Source: Anaerolineales bacterium (GTDB taxonomy: Bacteria; Chloroflexota; Anaerolineae; Anaerolineales; Villigracilaceae). From it: DNA of 64,000 bases. The stretch covers positions 4,060,136 through 4,124,135 of the forward strand of contig CP129481.1 in NCBI GenBank assembly GCA_030583905.1. Reading direction: 5' to 3'. Both the position numbers and the translations under genes were made by a program. Below are positions 16,116-25,054 of this stretch, piece by piece (positions within the stretch are counted from its first letter, which is position 1; each line of letters opens with the position of its first letter). The notes under the pieces are model-generated. The model made no database searches and was not told the origin of the DNA. It saw only the letters and a list, made by a program, of their open reading frames with translations.

Positions 16116-17639
16116 CTACCCCAACTCCCCAGCCGCCTGCTCCACTTCCTTCAAGATCTCGCCGCGCTTCACAAGCGCCTTCATCGTATTATGGTCGTTG
16201 TACAGCGGACGGTCCACGTGCAGGTGCTCCACATATTTGCGGATCACTTCGCGGGCTTTCTGTGTCCCCGCCCCCGGCGTGAACTCGCGGAAGTCGAGCG
16301 CCTGCGCCGCCGCCATGAATTCGATGCCAAGCACGCCATAAGCATTATCAAGGATCTGTCCGTTCTTGAGGGCGGTGTTCATGCCCATCGAGACGAAGTC
16401 CTCCTGGTCGGCAGCGGCAGGGATGGACTGGATCGAAGCAGGCGCGGACAGGATGCGCTGTTCCACGATCAAATGGTCGGCGGTGTATTGGCTGAGCATC
16501 AAGCCCGAGTAGAATCCCGGCTCATGGGCGAGGAAATCAGGCAGACCCTGAGAAAGAGCGGGATTGGTCAGGCGGTTCAAGCGGCGCTCGGAGAGCACAC
16601 ACACCATCGTGATCGCCGCCCCCGCCATATCCATCGGCAGTGCCACCGGCGTGCCTTGGAAGTTCGCGCCGGTCAGGGTCAATTTGTCTTCGGGGATGAA
16701 GATGGGGTTGTCGCCCACGCCGTTCAACTCGATCTCCACCTGTGAGCGCGCATACGCGATCGCATCACGCGCCGCGCCAATGACCTGCGGCGTGGATCGC
16801 ATCGAGTAGGCGTCCTGCACCTTGGTCTTCATCTTGCCCGTCGTCAAGTCCGAACCGGCGATGACCTTCATCATATTCTGCGCCGACCTGACCGCGCCCT
16901 TGAAGCCGCGCAGTTCGTGCAGCTTGGTGTTGTAGGGCTTCATGTTGCCGAGCAGCGCCTCGATGGTCATTGCGGCGGCGATCTCCGCCTGCTTGATGAA
17001 GCGCTCCATGTCGTAGATGTGCAGCGCGGACATGGCGGTCAGCAGGTTGGAGCCGTTGATCGCGGCGAGACCGTCGCGCGCCTGCAAGCCCGGAACTTCG
17101 ATCCCAGCCTGCCGCATCGCTTCCGCACCCGACAACTGCTCACCGTTATAGAAGGCTTCTCCCTCGCCCATGAGTAAGAGCGCAGCTTGCGCCATCGGCG
17201 CAAGGTCGCCGCTTGCGCCCACGGAGCCTTTCGTGCAGACGACAGGCGTGACGCCCTTGTTGAGCATCTCGATCATGGTCAACGTGATCTCGGGGCGGCA
17301 ACCGGAATTGCCGTGCGCATGGACGTTGATCCTCCCTGCCAGCGCCGCGCGGACGTGTTCGATAGGTGCCGGGTCGCCGATGCCCGCCGCATGATTGTAG
17401 ATCAGGTACTTCTGGAATTCCTTCACCTGCTCATCGTTGAGCATCGTCTCCGAGAACTCGCCGATGCCGGTGTTCGTGCCGTACATCACTTCCTTGTTGG
17501 CGAGCTTCTCCTCCAGCATGGCGCGGCAGACCTTGATGCGCTCCAGCGCTTCGGGGGCAAGTTCCACTTTCTCGTTATCTCGCGCGATCGCAACGAGCTT
17601 TTCGATGGTGAGGGATGAACCGTCGATGGTGATGGGCAT
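16116..17639 (-). CDS. Histidine/aromatic amino acid ammonia-lyase
   Basis: MIO-dependent lyase that removes ammonia from histidine or an aromatic amino acid to give urocanate or a cinnamate-type acid. 507 residues; the self-cyclising Ala142-Ser143-Gly144 is seen in GSVGASGDLAP, the catalytic tyrosine in MYGTNTGIG (Tyr53), and His83 in YNHAAGIGDP sits where histidine lyases have His and phenylalanine lyases a hydrophobic residue. The motif usually read QEDHVSM in histidine lyases is QEDFVSM here, so substrate is uncertain. No hut genes adjoin; instead it follows the restriction enzyme by 12 bp. AGGAG lies ~10 bases before the ATG. Confidence 0.9.
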   Translation of the reverse strand: MPITIDGSSLTIEKLVAIARDNEKVELAPEALERIKVCRAMLEEKLANKEVMYGTNTGIGEFSETMLNDEQVKEFQKYLIYNHAAGIGDPAPIEHVRAALAGRINVHAHGNSGCRPEITLTMIEMLNKGVTPVVCTKGSVGASGDLAPMAQAALLLMGEGEAFYNGEQLSGAEAMRQAGIEVPGLQARDGLAAINGSNLLTAMSALHIYDMERFIKQAEIAAAMTIEALLGNMKPYNTKLHELRGFKGAVRSAQNMMKVIAGSDLTTGKMKTKVQDAYSMRSTPQVIGAARDAIAYARSQVEIELNGVGDNPIFIPEDKLTLTGANFQGTPVALPMDMAGAAITMVCVLSERRLNRLTNPALSQGLPDFLAHEPGFYSGLMLSQYTADHLIVEQRILSAPASIQSIPAAADQEDFVSMGMNTALKNGQILDNAYGVLGIEFMAAAQALDFREFTPGAGTQKAREVIRKYVEHLHVDRPLYNDHNTMKALVKRGEILKEVEQAAGELG

Positions 17640-17651
17640 GGGGTATGACTC

Positions 17652-18452
17652 CTAGAATCTTTCTTGATATGATCTTAAGTCTTCAAGCGACAGATCTTTT
17701 GATTTGACCAATTTGTAGTGTTTTTCGGAAACGATCTTGACTTCATCTTCCCCATACTCAAATTCAATAAGCGCAATCACATCATCCGTCAACAATTGCG
17801 CTGCAATCGGGCGGCAGATCAGGTTCGCAAATTTCGATTCACATACACGCATATCCTGCTCGATTTGAACAACTCCGATTCTATCTTTCCTGCCTTTGGC
17901 TTGAATTGGCAAAGCATAGTGAACTCCCCTCTTGTCTATGCCAATATAAACTTCATCAGTTTCTACTTGTCCCATTTCAGGTACGGTAGTTCGTAAATGA
18001 TTTTGAAGGGAGTAACAAGTTAAACCAGTAAATATATCGATCAGTCTGTTATACCGAATCTTTGCCAGCACAGCCTGCTCATCATTCAGTGCATATCGGG
18101 AGATAATCCCTGGGGTTGCATCAGGTATCTTCGTCTCTGCCATCATGGTGGAAGGCACAACAATGGATTGTTGCACAAGAGCCAGTTTATATTTCGAACG
18201 TCCAGCCGGGCGAATCATCCATTCATATCCATCAGGAGCAGTTGATGTGATGCTTTCTGGCAATGCTGCCCTATATCTAAATGTGTAAAGAACATCGCCA
18301 AGGTTCTTGGGCAATTTAATCCTGAGTTCCTTTGCCGCCTGTTCAATCTCATCACGTGTAAAAGTAATTTCACTCCATCCCTCTCGAAAGTGTTTAGAAA
18401 AAATGAATTCTATCAATCGAGAATAACGATTTGGCTCTTTGTTCTTTGCCAT
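17652..18452 (-). CDS. Probable type II restriction endonuclease
   Basis: 266 residues, adjoining a DNA methyltransferase with a 2-bp gap. The central part has a PD-(D/E)xK-like pattern: acidic ETDEVYIGID (164-173), then ALPIQAKG (180-187) with Lys186 as the likely catalytic lysine (QxK in place of ExK), followed by VVQIEQD. The N-terminal 100 residues look like a DNA-binding region. Assignment is by gene context and motif; the sequence specificity cannot be read. The pair is more AT-rich than neighbouring housekeeping genes, in keeping with transfer. Confidence 0.6.
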   Translation of the reverse strand: MAKNKEPNRYSRLIEFIFSKHFREGWSEITFTRDEIEQAAKELRIKLPKNLGDVLYTFRYRAALPESITSTAPDGYEWMIRPAGRSKYKLALVQQSIVVPSTMMAETKIPDATPGIISRYALNDEQAVLAKIRYNRLIDIFTGLTCYSLQNHLRTTVPEMGQVETDEVYIGIDKRGVHYALPIQAKGRKDRIGVVQIEQDMRVCESKFANLICRPIAAQLLTDDVIALIEFEYGEDEVKIVSEKHYKLVKSKDLSLEDLRSYQERF

Positions 18453-18454
18453 GA

Positions 18455-19798
18455 TTACTCCTTTTTATTCCACCGCAGAATTACTACTTCTTCACGAAGT
18501 TGTTCCTTGGTCGCAGTTGCAAGTCGGGTGCGAAAAAGATCGGTTCGAACATGTTCATACCCTAAAGCCACGGCAATTTTGGCAAGAAGCTCCCCGGTTC
18601 GTATCATGACCCGCAAATAAGAAGCTTGATCGCCAACGACGTAAGCCAGCTGCGCGCCTGGACGAAGCAATTGTCGTAAATCTGCCAAATGACGAGCCAT
18701 ACCGCCAAAATAAAGTTTTGTTACACGAGCATAAAGTCTCTCAAAGCCGGAATTTTTCTCAAGGGCTATCCGGCGTTCTTCAATTTCGCCAGCAATTTTC
18801 TGGATTTCAGGATAGGCATCAATCCATTTGTCATCGTCATCCGCCTTATAGACCCCGCGAGTGTTCGAGCGGACAAGGGTTTTCTTCAAAGCTCGCAGTT
18901 CTTCCTTTGAATTTACAAAACCGAGCAAGACTGATTCCAAGCGGGTTGTACGTGTGTAATCTTTTTCATTCGGATATGGAGGAGATGTAATGACCGCGTC
19001 AATTGAGTGAGGAGCAATGAAATTGGCGATCTCCCGCGAATCACCTAAATATATTTGGGATTGTGGATATTTTTTTCCGCTAATAGATTTAATATCGGAA
19101 GCTATTTTCTCAACTTCCGCAAGCCAATTTCCGACCACAGATACGTCACTTTTGATGTTACGAACACCAACTTCAGGTCCAAAATGCAAGTTGCTGATCT
19201 TATAGACCAACGCATTTCCCAATGCTAAAAGTGCATGGTGATAGTACTTTTCCTTCTCCATCTCTTTCATGCAATCAAGCAAGACAAGTGTTTTGTGCAA
19301 GGGAAGCGGACTAATAGAATTTGAAAGTATTAGTTTTTCTGTGTCTGCATCCAGGGTGCGAAGTCTTAATTTCTTCGGTATCTTCCCCAAGGAATGCTGA
19401 TCATCAAGCCCTTGAAGTCTAAGAAGCTCAAGAGCGGTATATGCAATATCCCTGGATTTTGCAAGCAATTGATCAGAATCAATATCCCAATCCAATTTTG
19501 TGGAAGCGGCAAAATGAGCAAATGAATTGGCTTCCAAACCAACGGTTTTGAGCCCCAAAAGTTTAGACTCAATAAGAGTTGTGCCAGTGCCGCAAAAAGG
19601 GTCAAGCACAACACTATTTTTTGTAAGTCCAAAATCCTTGACGTAATCTCTAACTAAATGAGGAGGAAAGGAAAGAACAAACCTGTACCAGTCATGAAAT
19701 GCCCGATCTTCAGATGCCAGCTTGTTGGCATTCCCATTTTTTCTCGCTTTCATGGGTCTTTTCAAATTCAAGGCGGCTGCGGCTTCTCTCAATTTCAT
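18455..19798 (-). CDS. DNA methyltransferase of a restriction-modification system
   Basis: 447 residues. The AdoMet-binding motif DPFCGTGTT is at residues 66-74 and the catalytic TSPPY at 271-275, so the target base is an exocyclic amino group (cytosine-N4 or adenine-N6; SPPY favours N4-cytosine). The AdoMet motif precedes the catalytic motif by ~200 residues; the inserted region (100-260) would be the target-recognition part. It is first in a likely operon: methyltransferase, restriction enzyme (2-bp gap), ammonia-lyase (12-bp gap). Confidence 0.88.
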   Translation of the reverse strand: MKLREAAAALNLKRPMKARKNGNANKLASEDRAFHDWYRFVLSFPPHLVRDYVKDFGLTKNSVVLDPFCGTGTTLIESKLLGLKTVGLEANSFAHFAASTKLDWDIDSDQLLAKSRDIAYTALELLRLQGLDDQHSLGKIPKKLRLRTLDADTEKLILSNSISPLPLHKTLVLLDCMKEMEKEKYYHHALLALGNALVYKISNLHFGPEVGVRNIKSDVSVVGNWLAEVEKIASDIKSISGKKYPQSQIYLGDSREIANFIAPHSIDAVITSPPYPNEKDYTRTTRLESVLLGFVNSKEELRALKKTLVRSNTRGVYKADDDDKWIDAYPEIQKIAGEIEERRIALEKNSGFERLYARVTKLYFGGMARHLADLRQLLRPGAQLAYVVGDQASYLRVMIRTGELLAKIAVALGYEHVRTDLFRTRLATATKEQLREEVVILRWNKKE

Positions 19799-20036
19799 AA
19801 GGGTATTTTATCATCCCTTAAAATTCTTTGTCCGGGACTTCTTTGACACAATCTCATACATATCAAACTCTCTGAGCACTTGTCCTTGCCCTAAAGAATA
19901 GACTAATCAGAAATAAACACCTCCCACTTTTGCTTCCATGCAGCTATCTAAAACTGTAAACTGTTTCCAAGGTGCCTGCCTGGCAGTCAGACGGTACAAT
20001 GCTGACATCCCCTAAGGAATGGTCGGCATCATATGA

Positions 20037-20080
20037 CCAGGATATGGGCACGATATAGCCAGGATATACCCAGCAGTTAT
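20037..20080. repeat. 11-bp-period degenerate repeat upstream of an unrecognised gene
   Basis: Units CCAGGATATGG, GCACGATATAG, CCAGGATATAC and CCAGCAGTTAT follow each other at 11-bp spacing just upstream of the gene at 20119. It shares period and AGGAT core with the array at 13855-13909. The rest of the gap 19799-20036 shows no gene. Confidence 0.6.
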
Positions 20081-20118
20081 TTTATTGGATGATCAATGGG
20101 AAAAGGAGCACGGAACAG

Positions 20119-20634
20119 ATGGCAAAAGTAAGACCAAGCGAGATATTCACAAGCATGAGCGGTACGATCACCCGGGATCATTACGTCCGCACCATGCGTG
20201 ACGGCAGGACAATTATCAGCTTAAAGCCCGATTTTAGCAACCGACAGTTTAGTGAGGCGCAGCTCGGCACACAGAACCGCATCAAACAGGCAGCCGCCTA
20301 TGCCAAAGCGGTATACAAAGAGAACCCCATCTATGCCATGAAAGCGGCAGGCACCGCTCAAAACGCCTACAATGTAGCCTTGGCGGATTGGATGACCCCG
20401 CCGGTCATACACCGGATCGAACGTCTGGAGAACTGCATCCGTGTACAGGCAAGCGACAACGTGTGCGTGACAAGGGTCTCGGTGACCGTCATGGATGAGC
20501 GGGAAGATATATTGGAGCAGGGCGATGCAATGCAGGTGAATGAGTATCTTTGGGAGTATGCACCCGCATCAAAAGGCAGGTTGGTGATCGAGGCTTGGGA
20601 TCTGCCCGGGAACAGGACTACGGCAAAGGCATAA
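20119..20634 (+). CDS. Protein of unknown function with C-terminal Ig-like region
   Basis: 171 residues from MAKVRPSEIFTSMSG; AAGGAG is 10 bases before this ATG. The N-terminal half is basic and helical (QNRIKQAAAYAKAVYKENP, AMKAAGTAQNAYNVALADW); the C-terminal half (from PPVIHRIE) has a beta pattern with ASDNVCVTRVSVTVMDE and WEYAPASKGRLVIEAWD, like immunoglobulin-type adhesive domains. No signal peptide or membrane segment. I do not recognise a named family. The 11-bp-period repeat upstream may be its control region. Confidence 0.6.
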   Translation: MAKVRPSEIFTSMSGTITRDHYVRTMRDGRTIISLKPDFSNRQFSEAQLGTQNRIKQAAAYAKAVYKENPIYAMKAAGTAQNAYNVALADWMTPPVIHRIERLENCIRVQASDNVCVTRVSVTVMDEREDILEQGDAMQVNEYLWEYAPASKGRLVIEAWDLPGNRTTAKA

Positions 20635-20696
20635 AGGACTTGCGCAAAAAGGGGAACACAGGGACAATAAGCTATCTCACTTCATGGATATACCAT

Positions 20697-21167
20697 ATGA
20701 TCTCCACAGCCACCCAACAGGACAGAGCACAGATCGCAGACATCACAGCCCGGGCAGGGGTCTTCAACCAGGAGGAGATCGACTCTGTGCCTGTCATGTT
20801 CGACGAATATCTCCAGTATGGCGCGCAGGACAGCGGGTATAACTTCATTGTCTATCGCGAAGGGGAGCAGGTGCTTGGTTTCGCCATTTATGGGTATCGC
20901 GACCTGGCAGAAGGCGTGTATGACCTGTACTGGATCGCCGTGGACCCGTCCGCGCGGCGGAAGAGCGTGGGGCGCAAACTGCTGATCGCCTGCGAGCAAG
21001 CCGTGCGCGAGGCGGGCGGGCGCATCATCATCGCAGAAACGTCAGGGACGGCGGCATATGAATCCACGCGTCAGTTCTACGTCAACACGGGGTACGTCAA
21101 TGAAGCGGTCATCAAGGATTTCTATTCGGTGGGGGATGATCTGTATATCTTTACAAAACGGGTCTAA
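20697..21167 (+). CDS. GNAT-family N-acetyltransferase
   Basis: 156 residues starting MISTATQQDRAQIADIT. The acetyl-CoA binding motif is WIAVDPSARRKSVGRKLL (motif A, R-x-x-G-R form), preceded by GYNFIVYREGEQVLGFAIYG and followed by IIIAETSGTAAYESTRQFYVNTGY, the usual GNAT order. Substrate is unknown. The gene is 62 bp after the unrecognised gene at 20119 and may share its transcript. The longer open frame (from 20550) overlaps the upstream gene and is not used. Confidence 0.85.
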   Translation: MISTATQQDRAQIADITARAGVFNQEEIDSVPVMFDEYLQYGAQDSGYNFIVYREGEQVLGFAIYGYRDLAEGVYDLYWIAVDPSARRKSVGRKLLIACEQAVREAGGRIIIAETSGTAAYESTRQFYVNTGYVNEAVIKDFYSVGDDLYIFTKRV

Positions 21168-21184
21168 ACACATACCAACCGCAG

Positions 21185-21228
21185 AAAAAATAACAGCAGA
21201 GACCGGCCTGGTCTCTGCTGTTGAGTTT
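21185..21228. terminator. Bidirectional intrinsic terminator
   Basis: Thirteen-base stem AACAGCAGAGACC / GGTCTCTGCTGTT with a five-base loop (21192-21222), flanked by AAAAAA on the left and GAGTTT on the right. It separates the convergent GNAT gene and ABC exporter operon. Confidence 0.85.
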
Positions 21229-21239
21229 AAGCGTGAAGC

Positions 21240-22094
21240 TTAATAGTTCGTTGTCCTGTCGATCAGACCGAGTTCCCGCGCGCGCCTGTCGCACACACGG
21301 AACACCCAGATGCTGACCGCGCCGAAGAAGAGACTCAGCCCTGTCAGTACGCCGAGAATTTCCATGTTGCTGAATGCCGCCAGCGTCGGGAAGGCTTCCG
21401 CGACGTTGCCCACCAGTGACCGCCGCAACAGTTCCAGCCAGTACGTCGTCGGCATGAAATACCCCAGCGGACGAATCCACTCGGGCAGCACGTCCAACGG
21501 GAAGACCGCGCCGCTGAAGATGTAGAGCGCGCCCGCCGTCGCTTCGCCGATGAAGCCTTCGTGGCGGGCAACCGTCAATGTGATGCCAGCCAACAGCAAG
21601 CCGAGAAGCGCAAGCATCACCACGCCGAGGATGAGCGTGACAAAGAACAACAGCCAGTCCACTTCCGCAAGGTTGAGCGGGACTTTCAGGAACAGCACGC
21701 CCGCCGTAATGGTAATGAAGACGGCAATCGAACCCGTGATGAAACGCGCGATGCCGCGTCCGAGCAGATACATGGGGATTTGAATGGGCGCAATGTACAT
21801 GTACTTGAGCGTTTTGTAATGCTCGCGGTCATCCACCACCGCCCATGAGACGCCCGTCATCACCGCGCCGACATAGATGTAGAAGGCGTTGCCGAGATAA
21901 ATGTACGGGAACAGCGCGCTGCCGAAATTTCCCTGCGTGATGATGCTGTACATCACGACCAGGATCGCCGCGCCCGAAAGCGGCTTGACGATGGAATACA
22001 CGGCGAACAGGAAGGGATCGGTCCAGTTGGACTCGATCAGCCATCCCAGCCACGCCGCCATGCGGAACGAACGCCATGAAGTTGATGTCTGCAT
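21240..22094 (-). CDS. ABC-2 type exporter permease (second)
   Basis: 284 residues with six membrane helices in the ABC-2 pattern, including the conserved re-entrant region IFSGAVFPLDVLPEWIRPLGYFMPTTYWLELLRR. It works with the ATPase and first permease to export an unidentified substrate. GGAG precedes the ATG. Third gene of the ATPase-permease-permease operon; a 16-bp perfect inverted repeat separates it from the first permease. Confidence 0.88.
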   Translation of the reverse strand: MQTSTSWRSFRMAAWLGWLIESNWTDPFLFAVYSIVKPLSGAAILVVMYSIITQGNFGSALFPYIYLGNAFYIYVGAVMTGVSWAVVDDREHYKTLKYMYIAPIQIPMYLLGRGIARFITGSIAVFITITAGVLFLKVPLNLAEVDWLLFFVTLILGVVMLALLGLLLAGITLTVARHEGFIGEATAGALYIFSGAVFPLDVLPEWIRPLGYFMPTTYWLELLRRSLVGNVAEAFPTLAAFSNMEILGVLTGLSLFFGAVSIWVFRVCDRRARELGLIDRTTNY

Positions 22095-22112
22095 AAAATC
22101 TCCGTGTCGAAA

Positions 22113-22161
22113 GTGTCAGGTGTCAAGTGTCACGTATCAGGTTCTACTTGACACCTGACAC
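22113..22161. repeat. Long perfect inverted repeat between two ABC permease genes
   Basis: GTGTCAGGTGTCAAGT (22113-22128) and ACTTGACACCTGACAC (22146-22161) pair without mismatch around a 17-base loop. No T-tract follows on either strand, so it is not a normal terminator; it could act as an mRNA processing or stability element inside the operon, or be a mobile palindromic repeat. Confidence 0.75.
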
Positions 22162-22178
22162 GCCGCACATGATGCTTA

Positions 22179-23039
22179 CTATCTCCGACTCTCCGTGATC
22201 CTGCCCTCGCGCACCGCGATCTTCTCGATATGCGCCAGCAGGATTTTCGCCGTCACGATGAAGGTCACCGAAAGGATTGCAAGGATGATGATCTCCCATT
22301 GCACCGTCATGAAGCCGAACTGGAACCCCGAAGGGAAGACCAACTGACGCATCGCGTCCATGCCGAGCGTGAGCGGAATGATCGACGCGCCCGCCGCCAC
22401 CCAGAACGGCAGCGACTTGATCGGGAAGTAAAAGCCCGAAGCCAGGAAGATCGGCTCCTGCGCCAGATTCGCCATGTGCCATGCCTCGCGTCCGAACAGC
22501 AGAAACGCCGACGCCATCATCATGCCCATGCCGTACAGCGCGATCATCGCCAGCATGAACACCAGAAACAACTGGACATAACTGATGACCGTGTACGTCA
22601 CACCGAACATGAAAATGCCAAGCAACGTCACAGCCAGCGCGCGCAGCGCTGTTGCCAGCATCCCGCCCAGCGCCATGCCGAGCAGGATCGCCATCATCGA
22701 ATTCGGCGCCATGATGTACAAGGCGAGATTGCCCTGCTCCTTCTCCCAATACAACTGGCTGGACATGCTCCACAAAATATTCATCCAGAACGCGGTCATC
22801 GCGCCGCCCATCACCACGAAGCCGATATATTCTTCGGGCGCATCCAACGCGCGATAGACAAAGACATACGCGATCACCGCCAGCATCGGCATGATCAGGT
22901 CGAACACCAGCCACGAAACTTCGCGCTGCTGCCCGATGATGCGCGGATATGCGCGCGCGATGATGGTCTTCAGGAACAACCGCCAGCCCGTGTCTTTTCG
23001 CGTATACGGGCGCAGCAGCGCATCATTCAGGTTGCCCAT
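22179..23039 (-). CDS. ABC-2 type exporter permease (first)
   Basis: 286 residues starting MGNLNDALLRPYTRKDTGW, six membrane helices, with the ABC-2 signature region EPIFLASGFYFPIKSLPFW. GGAGG lies seven bases before this ATG, which is 17 bp inside the end of the ATPase gene, so translation is probably coupled. The frame can be extended to 23087 but without a ribosome-binding site. Confidence 0.88.
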   Translation of the reverse strand: MGNLNDALLRPYTRKDTGWRLFLKTIIARAYPRIIGQQREVSWLVFDLIMPMLAVIAYVFVYRALDAPEEYIGFVVMGGAMTAFWMNILWSMSSQLYWEKEQGNLALYIMAPNSMMAILLGMALGGMLATALRALAVTLLGIFMFGVTYTVISYVQLFLVFMLAMIALYGMGMMMASAFLLFGREAWHMANLAQEPIFLASGFYFPIKSLPFWVAAGASIIPLTLGMDAMRQLVFPSGFQFGFMTVQWEIIILAILSVTFIVTAKILLAHIEKIAVREGRITESRR

Positions 23040-24039
23040 TTGCTTCCTCCTCCGCCATGCTGCGCCCCACCAAGTCCACGAACACATCCTCCAGCGTCGG
23101 CTCGCGCTTGCTCAGGTTCATCACCATCACATCCTTTTGCGTGAATAGATTGATGACCCGCGCCAGAGCGGATTCTTCGACCAGACTAAGACTCAACTTC
23201 GCGCCTGTCTCTGTCTCTGAGATCGCCGCCTTCGTGACCTCGGGCTGGTCCACCAACATTTGCTGGTCCAACCCGTTGAGCGGACTCGTCTCGATCTCGA
23301 ACAGCGCATCTTTTTGCAGACGATGCTTCAACGCGGACGGCGTGTCGCACGCCAGCACCCGTCCCTTGTTGATGATGGCGACGCGGTCACACAACTCGTC
23401 CGCTTCGACCATGTAGTGCGTGGTGAGCAGGAGTGTGCGGGTCTTGTCCGCTTTCAGCCACTCGATGATGAATTTGCGGACGTCGCGCGACGCGCCAACG
23501 TCCAGTCCGAGTGTGGGTTCATCGAGGAACAGCACTTCGGGATCGGTCAGGAATCCGCGCACGATGTTCATCTTCTGGCGCAAGCCCGTCGAGAGATCGG
23601 ATGATTTCGTGTGCATCCTGTCCTTCATGCCGACCATTTCAAGCAATGCCACGATGCGCTCGTTCGCCTCCTTCGATGGCACACCGTAGAACTGCGAGAA
23701 CATCCACAGATTTTCGCGCACAGTCAACAGACCATAGCCCGATGACTCGCCGCCTGAGACCATGTTGATCTTCGGGCGCACCAAGTCAGGCTGGGCGGAG
23801 ACATCTGCTCCTGCAACGCGCGCCCAGCCCGAGGTCGGGGAAAGAAGCGTGGTCAGGACTTTGATCAGGGTCGTTTTGCCGGCGCCGTTCGGTCCCAAAA
23901 GTCCGAACAGTTCGCCGCGTTCGACGGTCAGATTCACGCCTTCCAGGGCAACCAGTTCCTTGCGGGCTTCCTTTTTGTTGCCGCGCAGTTTGTAAATGCG
24001 ACCAAGGTCTTTTGTTTCGATTGCAAGTGAAGCGGACAT
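23023..24039 (-). CDS. ABC exporter ATP-binding protein (drug-resistance type)
   Basis: 338 residues: Walker A GPNGAGKTT near residue 50, signature LSTGLRQKMN (a variant of LSGGQ with Thr-Gly-Leu-Arg), Walker B VLFLDEPTLGLD, H-loop LLTTHYMVEADELCDR, and a C-terminal ~80-residue extension typical of daunorubicin-resistance-like ATPases. It powers the two permeases downstream. AAGGAGAAGA stands directly before the ATG. Confidence 0.93.
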   Translation of the reverse strand: MSASLAIETKDLGRIYKLRGNKKEARKELVALEGVNLTVERGELFGLLGPNGAGKTTLIKVLTTLLSPTSGWARVAGADVSAQPDLVRPKINMVSGGESSGYGLLTVRENLWMFSQFYGVPSKEANERIVALLEMVGMKDRMHTKSSDLSTGLRQKMNIVRGFLTDPEVLFLDEPTLGLDVGASRDVRKFIIEWLKADKTRTLLLTTHYMVEADELCDRVAIINKGRVLACDTPSALKHRLQKDALFEIETSPLNGLDQQMLVDQPEVTKAAISETETGAKLSLSLVEESALARVINLFTQKDVMVMNLSKREPTLEDVFVDLVGRSMAEEEANGQPE

Positions 24040-24175
24040 TCTTCTCCTTAATAAATGTTAATGAATTACGTTGATTAATCGTGTGAGGGACGTAGGGCGG
24101 GCGTCAAGCAGGTTTCGAAGACGCGTGATAAAGTTACGGATGTAACAGAGAGATTTCTCTTCTCCTCCTTTGTAA

Positions 24176-24205
24176 GAGAGCCAGGGCAGGCAACCCCTGG
24201 CTCTC
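24176..24205. other. Stem-loop in the 280-bp gap between the ABC operon and the PIG-L gene
   Basis: GAGAGCCAGGG / CCCTGGCTCTC (11 bp, 8-base loop). There is no T-tract on either side. It lies between divergent genes, so it may be in a leader transcript or be a mobile palindrome. Nothing else is evident in 24040-24319. Confidence 0.5.
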
Positions 24206-24319
24206 GCAATTTAATGGGCGGGAGAAATCAGAACAAGAGTTCTATTCTACTACGATTCGTTTTTTTCTGCCGGTAGATTTTGTCGCTTCCCATTTTCCTT
24301 TCGAGTACAATCGAGCGTC

Positions 24320-25054
24320 ATGGAAACCGAATTCATTCCCAAAATTGCAATGAGCATTCAGGCGCACCCCGACGACCAAGAATTTTCCATCGGCGGGACG
24401 CTCGCCAAATGGGCGCGCGCAGGCTGTGAGATCATCTCCGTCGTCATCACCAGCGGGGATTCGGGCTCGAACGACCCGTCCAAAGGCGCGGATTACAAAC
24501 CCGAGCTGGCGCGCCTCCGCGAGACCGAGCAACTGGCTGCCAACCAGGTGCTTGGGGTTACGCAGACGGTTTTCCTGCGTTATCCCGACGGCGAACTCGA
24601 ACCGACGATGGAATTGCGCAAGGCACTCACCCGTCTCATCCGCAAGCATAAGCCTGAGGTGGTCTTTGCCGGTAATCCAGAAGCATGGTTTTATGGAAGC
24701 GAGTACATCAATCACCCCGACCATCGCGCCGCGGCACGCGCCGCCACGGAAGCGGTCTTCCCGTCAGCGGGGTCAAGGCTGATGTTTGCCGACCTGCTTG
24801 CGGAGGGGCTTGAGCCGCATGAGGTCAAACGGCTGTATGTGCATGGAATCGAAAATCCTAATACCTGGGTGGATATTTCCGAGACCATCGATCTCAAGGT
24901 GAAGGCGCTGCAACAGCACGCCAGTCAGATCCCTGTGGATGAAGTGGATAAATGGATGCGCGATTGGGCGAAGGAAGATGCGAAGGATAAGGATTTCGAG
25001 TACGCTGAGTCGTTCCGCGTGATGATTCTGAAACAGGAAGAAGTGGAAAAGTGA
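24320..25054 (+). CDS. PIG-L/LmbE-family deacetylase
   Basis: Zinc-dependent N-deacetylase family that acts on GlcNAc-type substrates. 244 residues with the zinc motif AHPDDQEFSIGGTLAKW at residues 12-28, SVVITSGDSGS, and the distal NHPDHRAAARAA with the third metal histidine. The family makes bacillithiol/mycothiol precursors and deacetylates antibiotics and glycolipids; the substrate here is unknown. Monocistronic, with its own terminator. Confidence 0.88.
   Translation: METEFIPKIAMSIQAHPDDQEFSIGGTLAKWARAGCEIISVVITSGDSGSNDPSKGADYKPELARLRETEQLAANQVLGVTQTVFLRYPDGELEPTMELRKALTRLIRKHKPEVVFAGNPEAWFYGSEYINHPDHRAAARAATEAVFPSAGSRLMFADLLAEGLEPHEVKRLYVHGIENPNTWVDISETIDLKVKALQQHASQIPVDEVDKWMRDWAKEDAKDKDFEYAESFRVMILKQEEVEK

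Noticed and set aside
24176..24205. Rho-independent terminator in the ABC/PIG-L gap
   Set aside because: The stem is strong but no T-tract follows on either strand, and both flanking genes are transcribed away from it; kept only as a stem-loop.
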